Positions 44,400 through 52,218 of a stretch of 64,000 nt of DNA are shown here, piece by piece (position 1 is the first letter of the stretch; the number at the start of each line of letters is the position of its first letter). Source of the DNA: Bacillota bacterium. GTDB taxonomy: Bacteria; Bacillota; Clostridia; Acetivibrionales; JAEXSP01. Position numbers and translations under genes: made by a program. Under the pieces are notes generated by a model that was not told the DNA's origin, ran no database searches, and was given only the letters and a program-made list of their open reading frames with translations. The stretch covers positions 1 through 64,000 of the forward strand of contig JAEXSP010000039.1 of assembly GCA_023453795.1 (NCBI GenBank), in the 5' to 3' direction.

Positions 44400-46151
44400 T
44401 TAATTGGTGTATTTAACTGAATTGACATTTGAAGAGATGTCGTTTTTATAAGTGTTCTGATAACTTACAAAGTTGTTCTTAAAGAACTCTTTTCCACCCC
44501 AATCGATAACAACTTTTCCATTATACTGAGAGTATGAGTTGTTATCCAAATGCAAGTTTTCTATTCCCTTAAAGCCATCATCGGTTAGTGCTATACATGC
44601 AAGCTCTGCAACGCCTATATTATTGTTTCTAACATATATATCTCCTGTAATTGCTGAGTTATCCCACAAAACAATGTGCCTGCCAAGCTTGTCCGGTCTT
44701 TGTGCATGTCCCCAACCCATTCCCGCATTAAGGCATGTGTTGTATTCAAAATAGATGTTTTTGGTTGTAGAAGTTGATCCTCTATTCCAATATTCAAAGG
44801 AGTATTCGCAATCCTTAATGGTATTATGTTCATAATGTATATTATATTGAGCATTCCCGTCAAGATACCCTTGATTAGTTAAACCTGAGTCATAAATCTG
44901 CCATATGTTGCAATCGCTAACATGATTGTCATGTGCATTGTTAAAGAACTCTACTCCGTTGCCGAATCTAACATTCTTACCACTTACATATTGGTTCCCG
45001 CCGCCCATATAGCAGATATCACAATTTTTCACTATTATATGATGTGTACTTTCTCCGCCTATTCCATGAGCTCCGCCGTAAGAAAGCTTTAAACCTTCGT
45101 ATTCAACAAAGCTTTTATTAGCTTCTTCAATTATGTTTTTTGTCAATGCCAATTCAATATCTTTATATAAACTGTTGGGATTATATGATGAATATAATTT
45201 CAAAGTATTGGTGTTATCGTCGTACCAATAGTCATTTTGAGCGTGAAGGTCAGCTTCAGACCATTTCTTGACGCCAAAGGTTTCTCCATTGTTGAAAATG
45301 ATATTTCCGACATCACAGGCAACGTAAGATTCATTTACTATATTGAAACTTGCTGAATTAATGTAAAATGTAGAATCAGCAGGAATGTTTTTTCCAAGGT
45401 ATATAGTAATTCTTGCATCGCTGCTGGAGGCATTTGCAGTATAATAAATATTGTAATTTTCATAATTTTCGGAGATTACGGGCGACCAATTGCTATGCTT
45501 TTCTGTATAATCCGTCCATGGTGATGAATTTTTTATTAAGCCTATGTAGGCAATTTTAAAAGCAGTTGATGCTTTAGCTTTGAAGGAAAGCTTATAAGTT
45601 TTTCCTTTCTCAAGGTTCAAGCAGGCTGCTGAGAGTTGTATGCTGCTCGAACTGTTTCCGCTCCTGGATACTGTAACTTGGTATCCGTTTGAAGCTATAC
45701 TTTTATTATTTGTAATTGATGCGTCATCCCCTGCATACATTGACCAACCGGATTTTATAAGTTCTGATGAACTTACATCTCCTACAAAGGACCATACATT
45801 AGGGCTTTCGCTTCTCCACAGGCTTGAGTTGTTTGCTTCAACTGAACCAAGAAGGAGAGGCTTTTCTCCATTTCCATAAGAAGTATATTTTATATAACCG
45901 CTGCTGTTTCCGCTAACAGGTATTAGCTGTTCTCTCCAGATTCCGCCTTTTTCAAAATTAATAACATCTCCGGGTGCGAAATTAAAGGAATTTACTTTTG
46001 AAATGGTTTTCCAGGGTTGGGATTGAGTAGTACCGGAATTGCTGTCGCTGCCCGAATTGCTTATATAATAATCTGTGGCATAGCATATTGCTATATTGAA
46101 CAGGGATACAACCATAGTAATTGCAAATGAAATAAACAATTTCTTCATCAT
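44400..46151 (-). CDS. Secreted right-handed beta-helix protein with inserted carbohydrate-binding-like domain
   Basis: 583 residues. The signal peptide ends near CYA-TD (residue 26). The mature start (TDYYISNSGSDSNSGTTQSQ PWKTI) is the usual opening of pectate-lyase-like/Disaggregatase-like beta-helix proteins. Residues about 130-275 look like a CBM4/9-type jelly roll (LEKGKTYKLSFKAKAS, IYLGKNI). The rest is beta-helix coils with repeated N/H-rich turns (HHIIVKNCDICYM, YNIHYEHNTIKDCEYSFEY). Likely a polysaccharide lyase, hydrolase or epimerase acting outside the cell. AAGGAG lies seven bases before the ATG, inside the closing stem of the riboswitch. Confidence 0.82.
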   Translation of the reverse strand: MMKKLFISFAITMVVSLFNIAICYATDYYISNSGSDSNSGTTQSQPWKTISKVNSFNFAPGDVINFEKGGIWREQLIPVSGNSSGYIKYTSYGNGEKPLLLGSVEANNSSLWRSESPNVWSFVGDVSSSELIKSGWSMYAGDDASITNNKSIASNGYQVTVSRSGNSSSSIQLSAACLNLEKGKTYKLSFKAKASTAFKIAYIGLIKNSSPWTDYTEKHSNWSPVISENYENYNIYYTANASSSDARITIYLGKNIPADSTFYINSASFNIVNESYVACDVGNIIFNNGETFGVKKWSEADLHAQNDYWYDDNTNTLKLYSSYNPNSLYKDIELALTKNIIEEANKSFVEYEGLKLSYGGAHGIGGESTHHIIVKNCDICYMGGGNQYVSGKNVRFGNGVEFFNNAHDNHVSDCNIWQIYDSGLTNQGYLDGNAQYNIHYEHNTIKDCEYSFEYWNRGSTSTTKNIYFEYNTCLNAGMGWGHAQRPDKLGRHIVLWDNSAITGDIYVRNNNIGVAELACIALTDDGFKGIENLHLDNNSYSQYNGKVVIDWGGKEFFKNNFVSYQNTYKNDISSNVNSVKYTN

Positions 46152-46160
46152 AAAAACTCT

Positions 46161-46253
46161 CCTTCGGTAACCAGGCTGCCATACTATTGCTTAGGCCCTT
46201 TAGTTTTGCGTCCCTAATTTTCATTAGGTTTGCTATTGTCGGTGAAAGCTTTC
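46161..46253 (-). promoter_or_regulatory. Cyclic-di-GMP-I (GEMM) riboswitch, gene-proximal copy
   Basis: Read on the - strand: GCAAACC, a GAAA-capped stem, GGGACGCAAA, GGGCCTAA, GGCAGCC and GGTTACC in order, the GEMM-I core. The closing stem pairs CTTTC (near 46250) with GAAGG (near 46161), and the latter is part of the AAGGAG of the beta-helix gene, so ligand binding should mask the ribosome site. The small GCC/GGC stem after GCAAA is degenerate in this copy (ACTAAAGGG). Confidence 0.92.
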
Positions 46254-46286
46254 TTCAATATAAAATTGCTGTAACAAAAAAACTCC

Positions 46287-46375
46287 CTTTCGGTAACCAG
46301 GCTGCCATACTTTCGTTTAGGCCCTTGGCTTTGCGTCCCCAGCTTTCGCTGGGTTTGCCGTTATCGGTGAAAGCT
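46287..46375 (-). promoter_or_regulatory. Cyclic-di-GMP-I (GEMM) riboswitch, distal copy
   Basis: Read on the - strand: CGGCAAACCCAG, CGAAAG loop, CTGGGGACGCAAAGCC, AAGGGCCTAA, GGCAGCC, GGTTACCGAAAG. All GEMM-I core motifs and all stems are intact. Downstream it keeps GGGAGTTTTTTT, resembling the GGAGAGTTTTT before the gene, so the pair probably arose by tandem duplication. Confidence 0.94.
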
Positions 46376-46417
46376 TCACTCTATGCAAATATTAAAATAA
46401 AAATTAACTACATATTT

Positions 46418-46447
46418 ATAATATAATATTAAGCCTATATTAGTCAA
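46418..46447 (-). promoter_or_regulatory. Sigma-A promoter of the riboswitch-beta-helix transcript
   Basis: On the - strand TTGACT (46447-46442), 18-base spacer, TATTAT (46423-46418). Transcription would start about 40 bases before the distal riboswitch. Confidence 0.6.
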
Positions 46448-46513
46448 TATTTATTAACATTATTTTACAAGCAAGAATGAATTAATGCTAAGAACTGTCA
46501 TTACAAGGGTTTC

Positions 46514-46542
46514 TTGACTAATAATACTATACAATGTATAAT
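46514..46542 (+). promoter_or_regulatory. Sigma-A promoter of the polysaccharide locus
   Basis: TTGACT (46514-46519), 17-base spacer, TATAAT (46537-46542), 54 bases before the SGNH gene. It diverges from the riboswitch promoter about 70 bases away. Confidence 0.8.
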
Positions 46543-46595
46543 ATTTACATAAAAATAATACATTTATATAATACCTATTCAAAAGAAAGGTCTAT

Positions 46596-47864
46596 ATGTC
46601 TAATATTTTTTATAATAGAAAAGGTATGATCATAAAGATTTTGGTTATTATTTCTGTCATACTCACGATTGAGTCATTTGGCAATAAACCTCTTTATTCA
46701 GAAAATAACAGCGATAATGGAGCCAAATCATTTGTTTTAGAGATTTATAAATCTGGTGATTCTCCCTTTGACCTTCAATTAACGATACCGGACTTAAAAA
46801 TTGTTAAGGGTAAAAAATATTGTTTAAAATTCTCGGCATTATGTTCTAATGAAATAAGAATACCAACAATAAAGTTAACGCAAAACAATTATCCATGGAA
46901 CAATAATTCTACTCTCTCAACCGGGGCTGCCCCAAAATTAGATGATAAATTAAGAACATATTCCGTTTCGTTTTTAGCAAATAAAAACGACAATACTGCC
47001 TGTATCAAATTCTATTTAGGGGGCTTAAAAGACGATAGGGGAAAAAAAGTTTTATTAATAAATTCTGTAAGGTTTGAAGAAATTGGGTTACAAGGGTCAT
47101 CTTATATAAAAAATGTCGATGTTGACAAAATAAAACTATGGACTAATAAAGGCGTAAGTGTAAAAAGAAATTTAAACATGGATAATTTAAAAATTGAAAA
47201 TTACCGACAACTTGTTGAAATTTATAAGGATGCTGACAATGAGGTTAGGATTATGCCTCTTGGAGATTCCCTCACATCCGGTTACCCAGGTTCAGACAGC
47301 TACCGTGCCTGTTTATTAAAGCTGTTAAAGCAGAATAAATTCAATGTTAACTTTGTCGGTTCACAGAGCGACGGAACAAAAAATCTTCCCGATAAGGATC
47401 ATGAAGGCCATGGGGGATATACTTCATCCCAGCTGGAAGGTTGTGTTTATAAATGGATTGACCAGTTTTCCCCTCAAATTGTTCTGTTATTAATCGGAAC
47501 AAACGATATGTGTCAGAATGTACCGCCTGAAGTGTGCAGTTCGAATATTGGCAGAATAATTGAAAACATAATGCTTAAGTCAAAAGGTATTAGAGTTTTT
47601 GTTTCCTCCATACCTCCATTAGGTTACGGGACAAAGATAAATAATAATATTGTTGATACTAATAATTTAATAAAATCTGTTATTGAAGCTGAAAAGTCTA
47701 AAGGCTTTTTTGTTCGTTATGTAGATGGAGGTAGTTTGGTTAGTGTAGAAGATCTTTATAAAGATCATGTACATATAAATCCTGATAGCGGAGCAAATGA
47801 AAAATTAGCTGCAGCTTGGTATGAAGCCTTGAAGGATTCGGTTGCAGAATTGAACTATTATTAA
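46596..47864 (+). CDS. SGNH/GDSL esterase with N-terminal carbohydrate-binding-like domain
   Basis: 422 residues. An N-terminal hydrophobic segment (about 11-27) acts as signal or anchor. Residues about 45-165 resemble the CBM-like domain of the divergent beta-helix protein (KGKKYCLKFSALCS and KFYLGG against KGKTYKLSFKAKAS and IYLGKN). The SGNH hydrolase domain follows with GDSLTSGYPG (serine, near 222), IGTNDM (asparagine, near 300) and DHVHINPDS (Asp/His, near 390). Such enzymes remove or transfer O-acetyl groups on carbohydrates; with acetyltransferases nearby, an O-acetyl-polysaccharide esterase is likely. AAAGG precedes the ATG. Confidence 0.85.
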   Translation: MSNIFYNRKGMIIKILVIISVILTIESFGNKPLYSENNSDNGAKSFVLEIYKSGDSPFDLQLTIPDLKIVKGKKYCLKFSALCSNEIRIPTIKLTQNNYPWNNNSTLSTGAAPKLDDKLRTYSVSFLANKNDNTACIKFYLGGLKDDRGKKVLLINSVRFEEIGLQGSSYIKNVDVDKIKLWTNKGVSVKRNLNMDNLKIENYRQLVEIYKDADNEVRIMPLGDSLTSGYPGSDSYRACLLKLLKQNKFNVNFVGSQSDGTKNLPDKDHEGHGGYTSSQLEGCVYKWIDQFSPQIVLLLIGTNDMCQNVPPEVCSSNIGRIIENIMLKSKGIRVFVSSIPPLGYGTKINNNIVDTNNLIKSVIEAEKSKGFFVRYVDGGSLVSVEDLYKDHVHINPDSGANEKLAAAWYEALKDSVAELNYY

Positions 47865-47883
47865 TGATTAAAGGAGGATGTTA

Positions 47884-48579
47884 ATGGATTTAGTCTCAAT
47901 GGTCATCACAAAAATTAAAAAGGAAAATTATTCGTTGGATAAAAATATACATACGCTAGACATGTTTGGAATTTTAAGAGGCAGATTAATGCAAGCATTA
48001 AGGGGCATTAAGGCCAAGATATTTTTTCATAAAACGAAGGGAATTACTTTTATTGGTAAAAGGGTTAGATTTGTTTCCGCCAGAAACATATCTTGCGGCA
48101 GTAATTTAATCATAGAGGATGGCTGTTATATTAATGCATTATCTGTCAACGGGATGGAAATCGGGGACAACGTTTCTATCGGAAGAAACTCAATAATTGA
48201 ATGTACCGGTGTAATTAGAGAATTAGGCTGTGGCATTAAGATCGGAAATAATGTTGGAATTTCACCAAATGCTTTTATTGCAGCAAGGGGTTTCATAGAA
48301 ATTGGTGATAATACAATTTTCGGTCCCGGAGTCAGTATACATTCCGAAAATCATAGTTTTAGCGATAAATCTATACCCATAAGAAAGCAGCCTTCCATAA
48401 GAAAAGGGGTTAAAATCGGGAATGATTGCTGGATTGGTTCTAAATCAATAATCTTAGATGATGTTGAGATAGGTAATGGTGTTGTGGTTGCTGCCGGTGC
48501 TGTTATCACGAAAAGTATACCGGATTTTGCTGTAGTTGGCGGGGTTCCTGCAAAAGTGCTGAAATTTAGGGGAAATTGA
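47884..48579 (+). CDS. Hexapeptide-repeat O-acyltransferase
   Basis: 231 residues. The last 150 form a left-handed beta-helix with repeats such as IGDNVSIGRNSIIE, IGNNVGISPNAFI, IGNDCWIGSKSIILDDVEIG and the ending AVVGGVPAKVLKF. This is the WbbJ/LacA acetyltransferase fold, which transfers acetyl from acetyl-CoA to sugars. The N-terminal 50 residues are hydrophilic and unassigned. The ATG at 47884 has AGGAGG six bases ahead; the ATG at 47878 abuts that site. A likely partner, opposite in action, of the SGNH esterase 19 bases upstream. Confidence 0.88.
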   Translation: MDLVSMVITKIKKENYSLDKNIHTLDMFGILRGRLMQALRGIKAKIFFHKTKGITFIGKRVRFVSARNISCGSNLIIEDGCYINALSVNGMEIGDNVSIGRNSIIECTGVIRELGCGIKIGNNVGISPNAFIAARGFIEIGDNTIFGPGVSIHSENHSFSDKSIPIRKQPSIRKGVKIGNDCWIGSKSIILDDVEIGNGVVVAAGAVITKSIPDFAVVGGVPAKVLKFRGN

Positions 48580-48602
48580 CATTTTAATATTATATCCTAT
48601 AT

Positions 48603-48638
48603 AAAAAATGACTTCAAAAGCATGAGCATTTTTTTTTT
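48603..48638 (+). terminator. Probable terminator after the acyltransferase gene
   Basis: AAAAAATG (48603-48610) pairs with CATTTTTT (48627-48634) and a ten-base T run continues. The stem is A/T-rich, so termination may be partial. Confidence 0.5.
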
Positions 48639-48721
48639 GAATTTTTATAAAGGATAAAATAAAGTGTAGCTGTATAATTGTAAATTAATGTTATTATATT
48701 ATAGAATTTTACATTAATAAG

Positions 48722-48730
48722 TGATATAAT
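48722..48730 (+). promoter_or_regulatory. Extended -10 promoter before the deacetylase gene
   Basis: TGATATAAT at 48722-48730, 65 bases before the start; no clear -35. Confidence 0.5.
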
Positions 48731-48794
48731 ATCGCCATGGAATGGAATAATTTGTATACATCGTAAAATAATCACAGAGTACGGGTACATAAAA

Positions 48795-49805
48795 ATGAAT
48801 AAGGCTATTAGAGATCTTTTGCTCTCGGTATTTGAATATTCCGGAGTGAATAAACTCTCCAAATTTTTTTGTCGTAATAGAATTCTCATATTATGGTACC
48901 ATGGCGTCTGTGATGATGGCTTTGACCTTTTAAAGGGTTATGATGAAAGGCATATACCGTTATCGCTGTTCAGACAGCAGTTGGCTTACTTTAAAAAAAA
49001 CAAGTATACTTTTATATCTTTAAGCGACATACCTGAAATAATGTCTAAGCGAAAGAAAGTAAGAAATCCGGTTGTGCTGACCTTTGACGATGGTTTCAAA
49101 AATGTAATAACAAAGGCATATCCGGTTATTTTAGAGTTTGGTGCAAAAGGCTGTATTTATCTCGTAACTGACCTGGTGGGTACGGAAAACCTTTTATGGA
49201 CCGATTATATTGAGACCATAATAAGAAATTACACAAAAAAAGAGTTGATATTCATTTACAAAGGAAATAAGTTCAACTACGAGATTGGAACAAAAGAGCA
49301 AAGTGAATTCGCAATGCTTGATATAAAAGCAAGACTTAGGAAGCTCACAGATATTGAAAGGAAAAAACATTTAAAGCAATTTGAAGATATTGAACTAGGA
49401 GAGAAGCCTACTGAGTTTCTTATGGCAGATTGGGGAGACTTGCGGGAAATAGACCCAAAAGTGCTTGAAATCGGCTGCCATACGAGAAGACACCCTAACT
49501 GTGATGCACTGTTTTCAGATGCAGAAATGGAAGATGAAATAAATAATTCTAAAGAAAAAATTGAACGGATGCTTAAATTGGAGGTAAAACATTTTTGCTA
49601 CCCTGCAGGAGCTTACAATGAGAATGTTGTCAAATATGTTGAGAAGTGTGGATACACTACAGCGACTACTGTTGAAAATGGCTTGAATGGTCATAAGGAT
49701 AATCTTTTTAAACTGAAAAGAGTTTTTGTGGACGAAGACTATGTCCTCTTCAAAGCACATGTGAGCGGCTTTTACTTCTTTATAAAGAGGATTTTTCGGA
49801 AATGA
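48795..49805 (+). CDS. Polysaccharide deacetylase (NodB-fold) protein
   Basis: 336 residues. LILWYHGVCDDG and VLTFDDGFKNV (near 95) are the metal-binding and catalytic-base motifs of carbohydrate esterase 4, and HTRRHPN (near 228) holds the second histidine pair. The C-terminal block HFCYPAGAYNENVVKYVEKC is standard. There is no signal peptide, so action on a cytoplasmic or lipid-linked sugar is more likely than on the exported polymer. The ribosome site (GGGTAC region) is weak. First gene of the second transcription unit of the locus. Confidence 0.9.
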   Translation: MNKAIRDLLLSVFEYSGVNKLSKFFCRNRILILWYHGVCDDGFDLLKGYDERHIPLSLFRQQLAYFKKNKYTFISLSDIPEIMSKRKKVRNPVVLTFDDGFKNVITKAYPVILEFGAKGCIYLVTDLVGTENLLWTDYIETIIRNYTKKELIFIYKGNKFNYEIGTKEQSEFAMLDIKARLRKLTDIERKKHLKQFEDIELGEKPTEFLMADWGDLREIDPKVLEIGCHTRRHPNCDALFSDAEMEDEINNSKEKIERMLKLEVKHFCYPAGAYNENVVKYVEKCGYTTATTVENGLNGHKDNLFKLKRVFVDEDYVLFKAHVSGFYFFIKRIFRK

Positions 49806-49904
49806 TAGTCTTAATTTATTCCCTTAGGAATAAAATAAACTACTTTATAAGGAGCACTAATATTCCAGTTAAAATAATGAAAGCATTTTGAGGGGGGGCT
49901 GTTA

Positions 49905-51218
49905 ATGCATAATCTTTTGGCAGGAATAAAAAACGGACAGGAAAATATAGCGGTTATAGGTCTTGGATATGTTGGACTTCCCTTGGCCGTTGCGTTTTCA
50001 AAAAAGGCTGGTGTAATAGGTTTTGACATAAGCCGCAAGAAGGTGGAAGAATATAAAAACTGCATCGATTCTACAAGGGAAGTTGGGTCTGAAAAGTTAA
50101 GGGGGTTAAGCATTAATTTTACTCATGACCACAATGAACTGAGGAAAGCTCGATTCCATATAATTGCTGTACCTACTCCGATAGCGCCGGATAGAACTCC
50201 CGATTTGAAACCTGTTAAGGGTGCAAGTGAAATTGTCGGGAAAAACCTTCAAAAGGGTTCCGTCGTTGTGTATGAGTCAACAGTTTACCCCGGGGTTACT
50301 GAAGAGGTTTGTGTTCCTATTCTTGAAAAGGAATCCGGATTGAAATGCGGAGTGGATTTTAAGGTCGGATATTCCCCGGAGAGAATAAATCCGGGTGATA
50401 AGGAGCATACGGTAGAAAACATAATAAAGATAGTTTCAGGCATGGACGACGAGGCTCTTGATGTGATTGCAGGAGTATATTCCATGGTTATACAAGCCGG
50501 CATATATAAAGCCGAAAGTATTAAGGTTGCAGAAGCTGCGAAAGTTATTGAGAATTCACAAAGGGATATCAACATTGCTTTCATGAATGAGCTTTCAATA
50601 ATATTTAATAAGATGGGAATAGATACTGAGGCTGTCTTGAAAGCTGCACAGACGAAATGGAATTTTCTTAGATTCGGTCCGGGTTTGGTGGGCGGTCATT
50701 GTATTGGAGTTGATCCTTATTATTTGACATACAGGGCGGAGGAACTGGGTTATCATCCGTTGGTCATACTTTCAGGCAGAAGAATAAATGACGAAATGGG
50801 CAAGTATGTCGCGGAGAATTCTATAAAGCAGATGATTAAGGCTGACAAGCAGGTCAAAGGTTCTAAAGTCCTGGTGATGGGAATTACCTTCAAAGAAAAC
50901 GTACCTGATATAAGAAACTCCAGGGTTTTGGATATCATAAATGAATTGAAGGAATACGGAGTAGAGGTTTTTGTTCATGATCCTGAAGCCGACAAAGACG
51001 AAGTCGTACGTGATTACGGCATCGAACTGGTCGATCTTACGGAAAAGAATTGCTACGACGCTATTATTTTCTGTGTTGCGCATAGGAAATTTCTAAATAC
51101 AGATCTGGATAAACTCAAGGAATATTACTGTGACGATAAGTATGTCCTAATAGATGTAAAGTCTATATTTAACAGGCAGGAAGTATTAAATAAAGGTTTT
51201 AAATACTGGAGGCTGTAA
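49905..51218 (+). CDS. tviB: UDP-N-acetylglucosamine 6-dehydrogenase (TviB/WbpA type)
   Basis: A 437-residue nucleotide-sugar dehydrogenase: NAD loop VIGLGYVGLPLAVAFS (18-33), VPTPI, and the catalytic cysteine in GGHCIGVDPYYLTYRA (near 265). The sequence resembles TviB/WbpA (UDP-GlcNAc to UDP-GlcNAcA) more than WecC or Ugd, judged from YSPERINPGD and the adjacent TviC-like gene. GAGGGGGGG precedes the ATG. Its stop TAA shares a base with the ATG of the next gene. Together the pair would supply UDP-GalNAcA. Confidence 0.85.
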   Translation: MHNLLAGIKNGQENIAVIGLGYVGLPLAVAFSKKAGVIGFDISRKKVEEYKNCIDSTREVGSEKLRGLSINFTHDHNELRKARFHIIAVPTPIAPDRTPDLKPVKGASEIVGKNLQKGSVVVYESTVYPGVTEEVCVPILEKESGLKCGVDFKVGYSPERINPGDKEHTVENIIKIVSGMDDEALDVIAGVYSMVIQAGIYKAESIKVAEAAKVIENSQRDINIAFMNELSIIFNKMGIDTEAVLKAAQTKWNFLRFGPGLVGGHCIGVDPYYLTYRAEELGYHPLVILSGRRINDEMGKYVAENSIKQMIKADKQVKGSKVLVMGITFKENVPDIRNSRVLDIINELKEYGVEVFVHDPEADKDEVVRDYGIELVDLTEKNCYDAIIFCVAHRKFLNTDLDKLKEYYCDDKYVLIDVKSIFNRQEVLNKGFKYWRL

Positions 51219-52207
51219 TGTATAAGATTAATTGCACTTTTAATAAGGATGCCAGATTTCTTGTAACCGGCGGCGCAGGATTTATAGGCTCCAACCTTGC
51301 GGACGCAATATTGAAACTGGGTTATAAGGTTAGAGTTTTGGACAATCTGTCTACGGGGAAGCTGAAAAACATGTCCTCCTTTATTAATTCACCCGATTTT
51401 GAATTTGTTCTGGGTGATATCTGTGATGAGGAGGCCTGCCGAACTGCGTGCAAAGGAATGGATTATATACTTCATCAGGCTGCTTTGGGCTCTGTACCTC
51501 GATCGGTCAAAGACCCCAAGACCAGCAATGATGTGAATATAACAGGCACTTTGAATATGTTGATAGCGGCAAGGGATGAAGGAGTTAAAAGATTTGTATT
51601 TGCATCATCTTCTTCCGTTTACGGAGATGAGTCTAATTTGCCTAAAATCGAGCCTAGAGTAGGAAAGCCGTTGTCTCCTTATGCTGTAACAAAAAAAGTA
51701 AATGAATTATATGCCCGAAACTTTTTTGATCTATATGGGCTTCAAACTATAGGTCTTAGATATTTCAATGTTTTCGGAAGACATCAGGATCCAGATTCGG
51801 TTTACGCAGCTGTAATTCCTATTTTTGTAAGGGATCTCCTTAACGGCAAAAGTCCCTTAATTAATGGGGATGGTCTGCAATCAAGGGATTTTACTTATAT
51901 TGATAATGTAGTGCAAGCCAATTTAAAAGCTTGTCTTGCAGAAGACAGCTGTTGCGGCGAGGTATTTAACATTGCATATGGGGGTCGGGTAAAGCTGATC
52001 GAGCTTTACAATAAGATCTGCGAACTCCTTCCTTCCAACATTAAGCCTGAATATGGGCCGGACAGGCTTGGCGACATTAAGCATTCAAATGCGGATATAA
52101 GCAAGGCATGTAAAATGCTGGGCTATGAGCCTGAGATTGATGTGGAGGAAGGCCTTAAGCAGTCAATCCGGTGGTATAAGGAATACTTTCTTAATTCCAA
52201 GGAGTAA
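51218..52207 (+). CDS. tviC: UDP-GlcNAc(A) 4-epimerase (TviC/WbpP type)
   Basis: SDR epimerase of 329 residues: nucleotide motif VTGGAGFIGSNL (17-28), catalytic YAVTK in SPYAVTKKVNE (near 155-160) and serine in ASSSSVYGD. The QAALGSVPRSVKDP block matches the WbpP/TviC branch that epimerises N-acetylated or uronic UDP-hexoses at C4. Coupled to the dehydrogenase gene by an overlapping TAATG. Confidence 0.85.
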   Translation: MYKINCTFNKDARFLVTGGAGFIGSNLADAILKLGYKVRVLDNLSTGKLKNMSSFINSPDFEFVLGDICDEEACRTACKGMDYILHQAALGSVPRSVKDPKTSNDVNITGTLNMLIAARDEGVKRFVFASSSSVYGDESNLPKIEPRVGKPLSPYAVTKKVNELYARNFFDLYGLQTIGLRYFNVFGRHQDPDSVYAAVIPIFVRDLLNGKSPLINGDGLQSRDFTYIDNVVQANLKACLAEDSCCGEVFNIAYGGRVKLIELYNKICELLPSNIKPEYGPDRLGDIKHSNADISKACKMLGYEPEIDVEEGLKQSIRWYKEYFLNSKE

Positions 52208-52218
52208 ATAATAATTTA

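Noticed and set aside
46254..46290. Intrinsic terminator between the two riboswitches
   Set aside because: A T run is present, but the only adjacent stem is the five-pair closing stem separated by GGAG; not a typical terminator.
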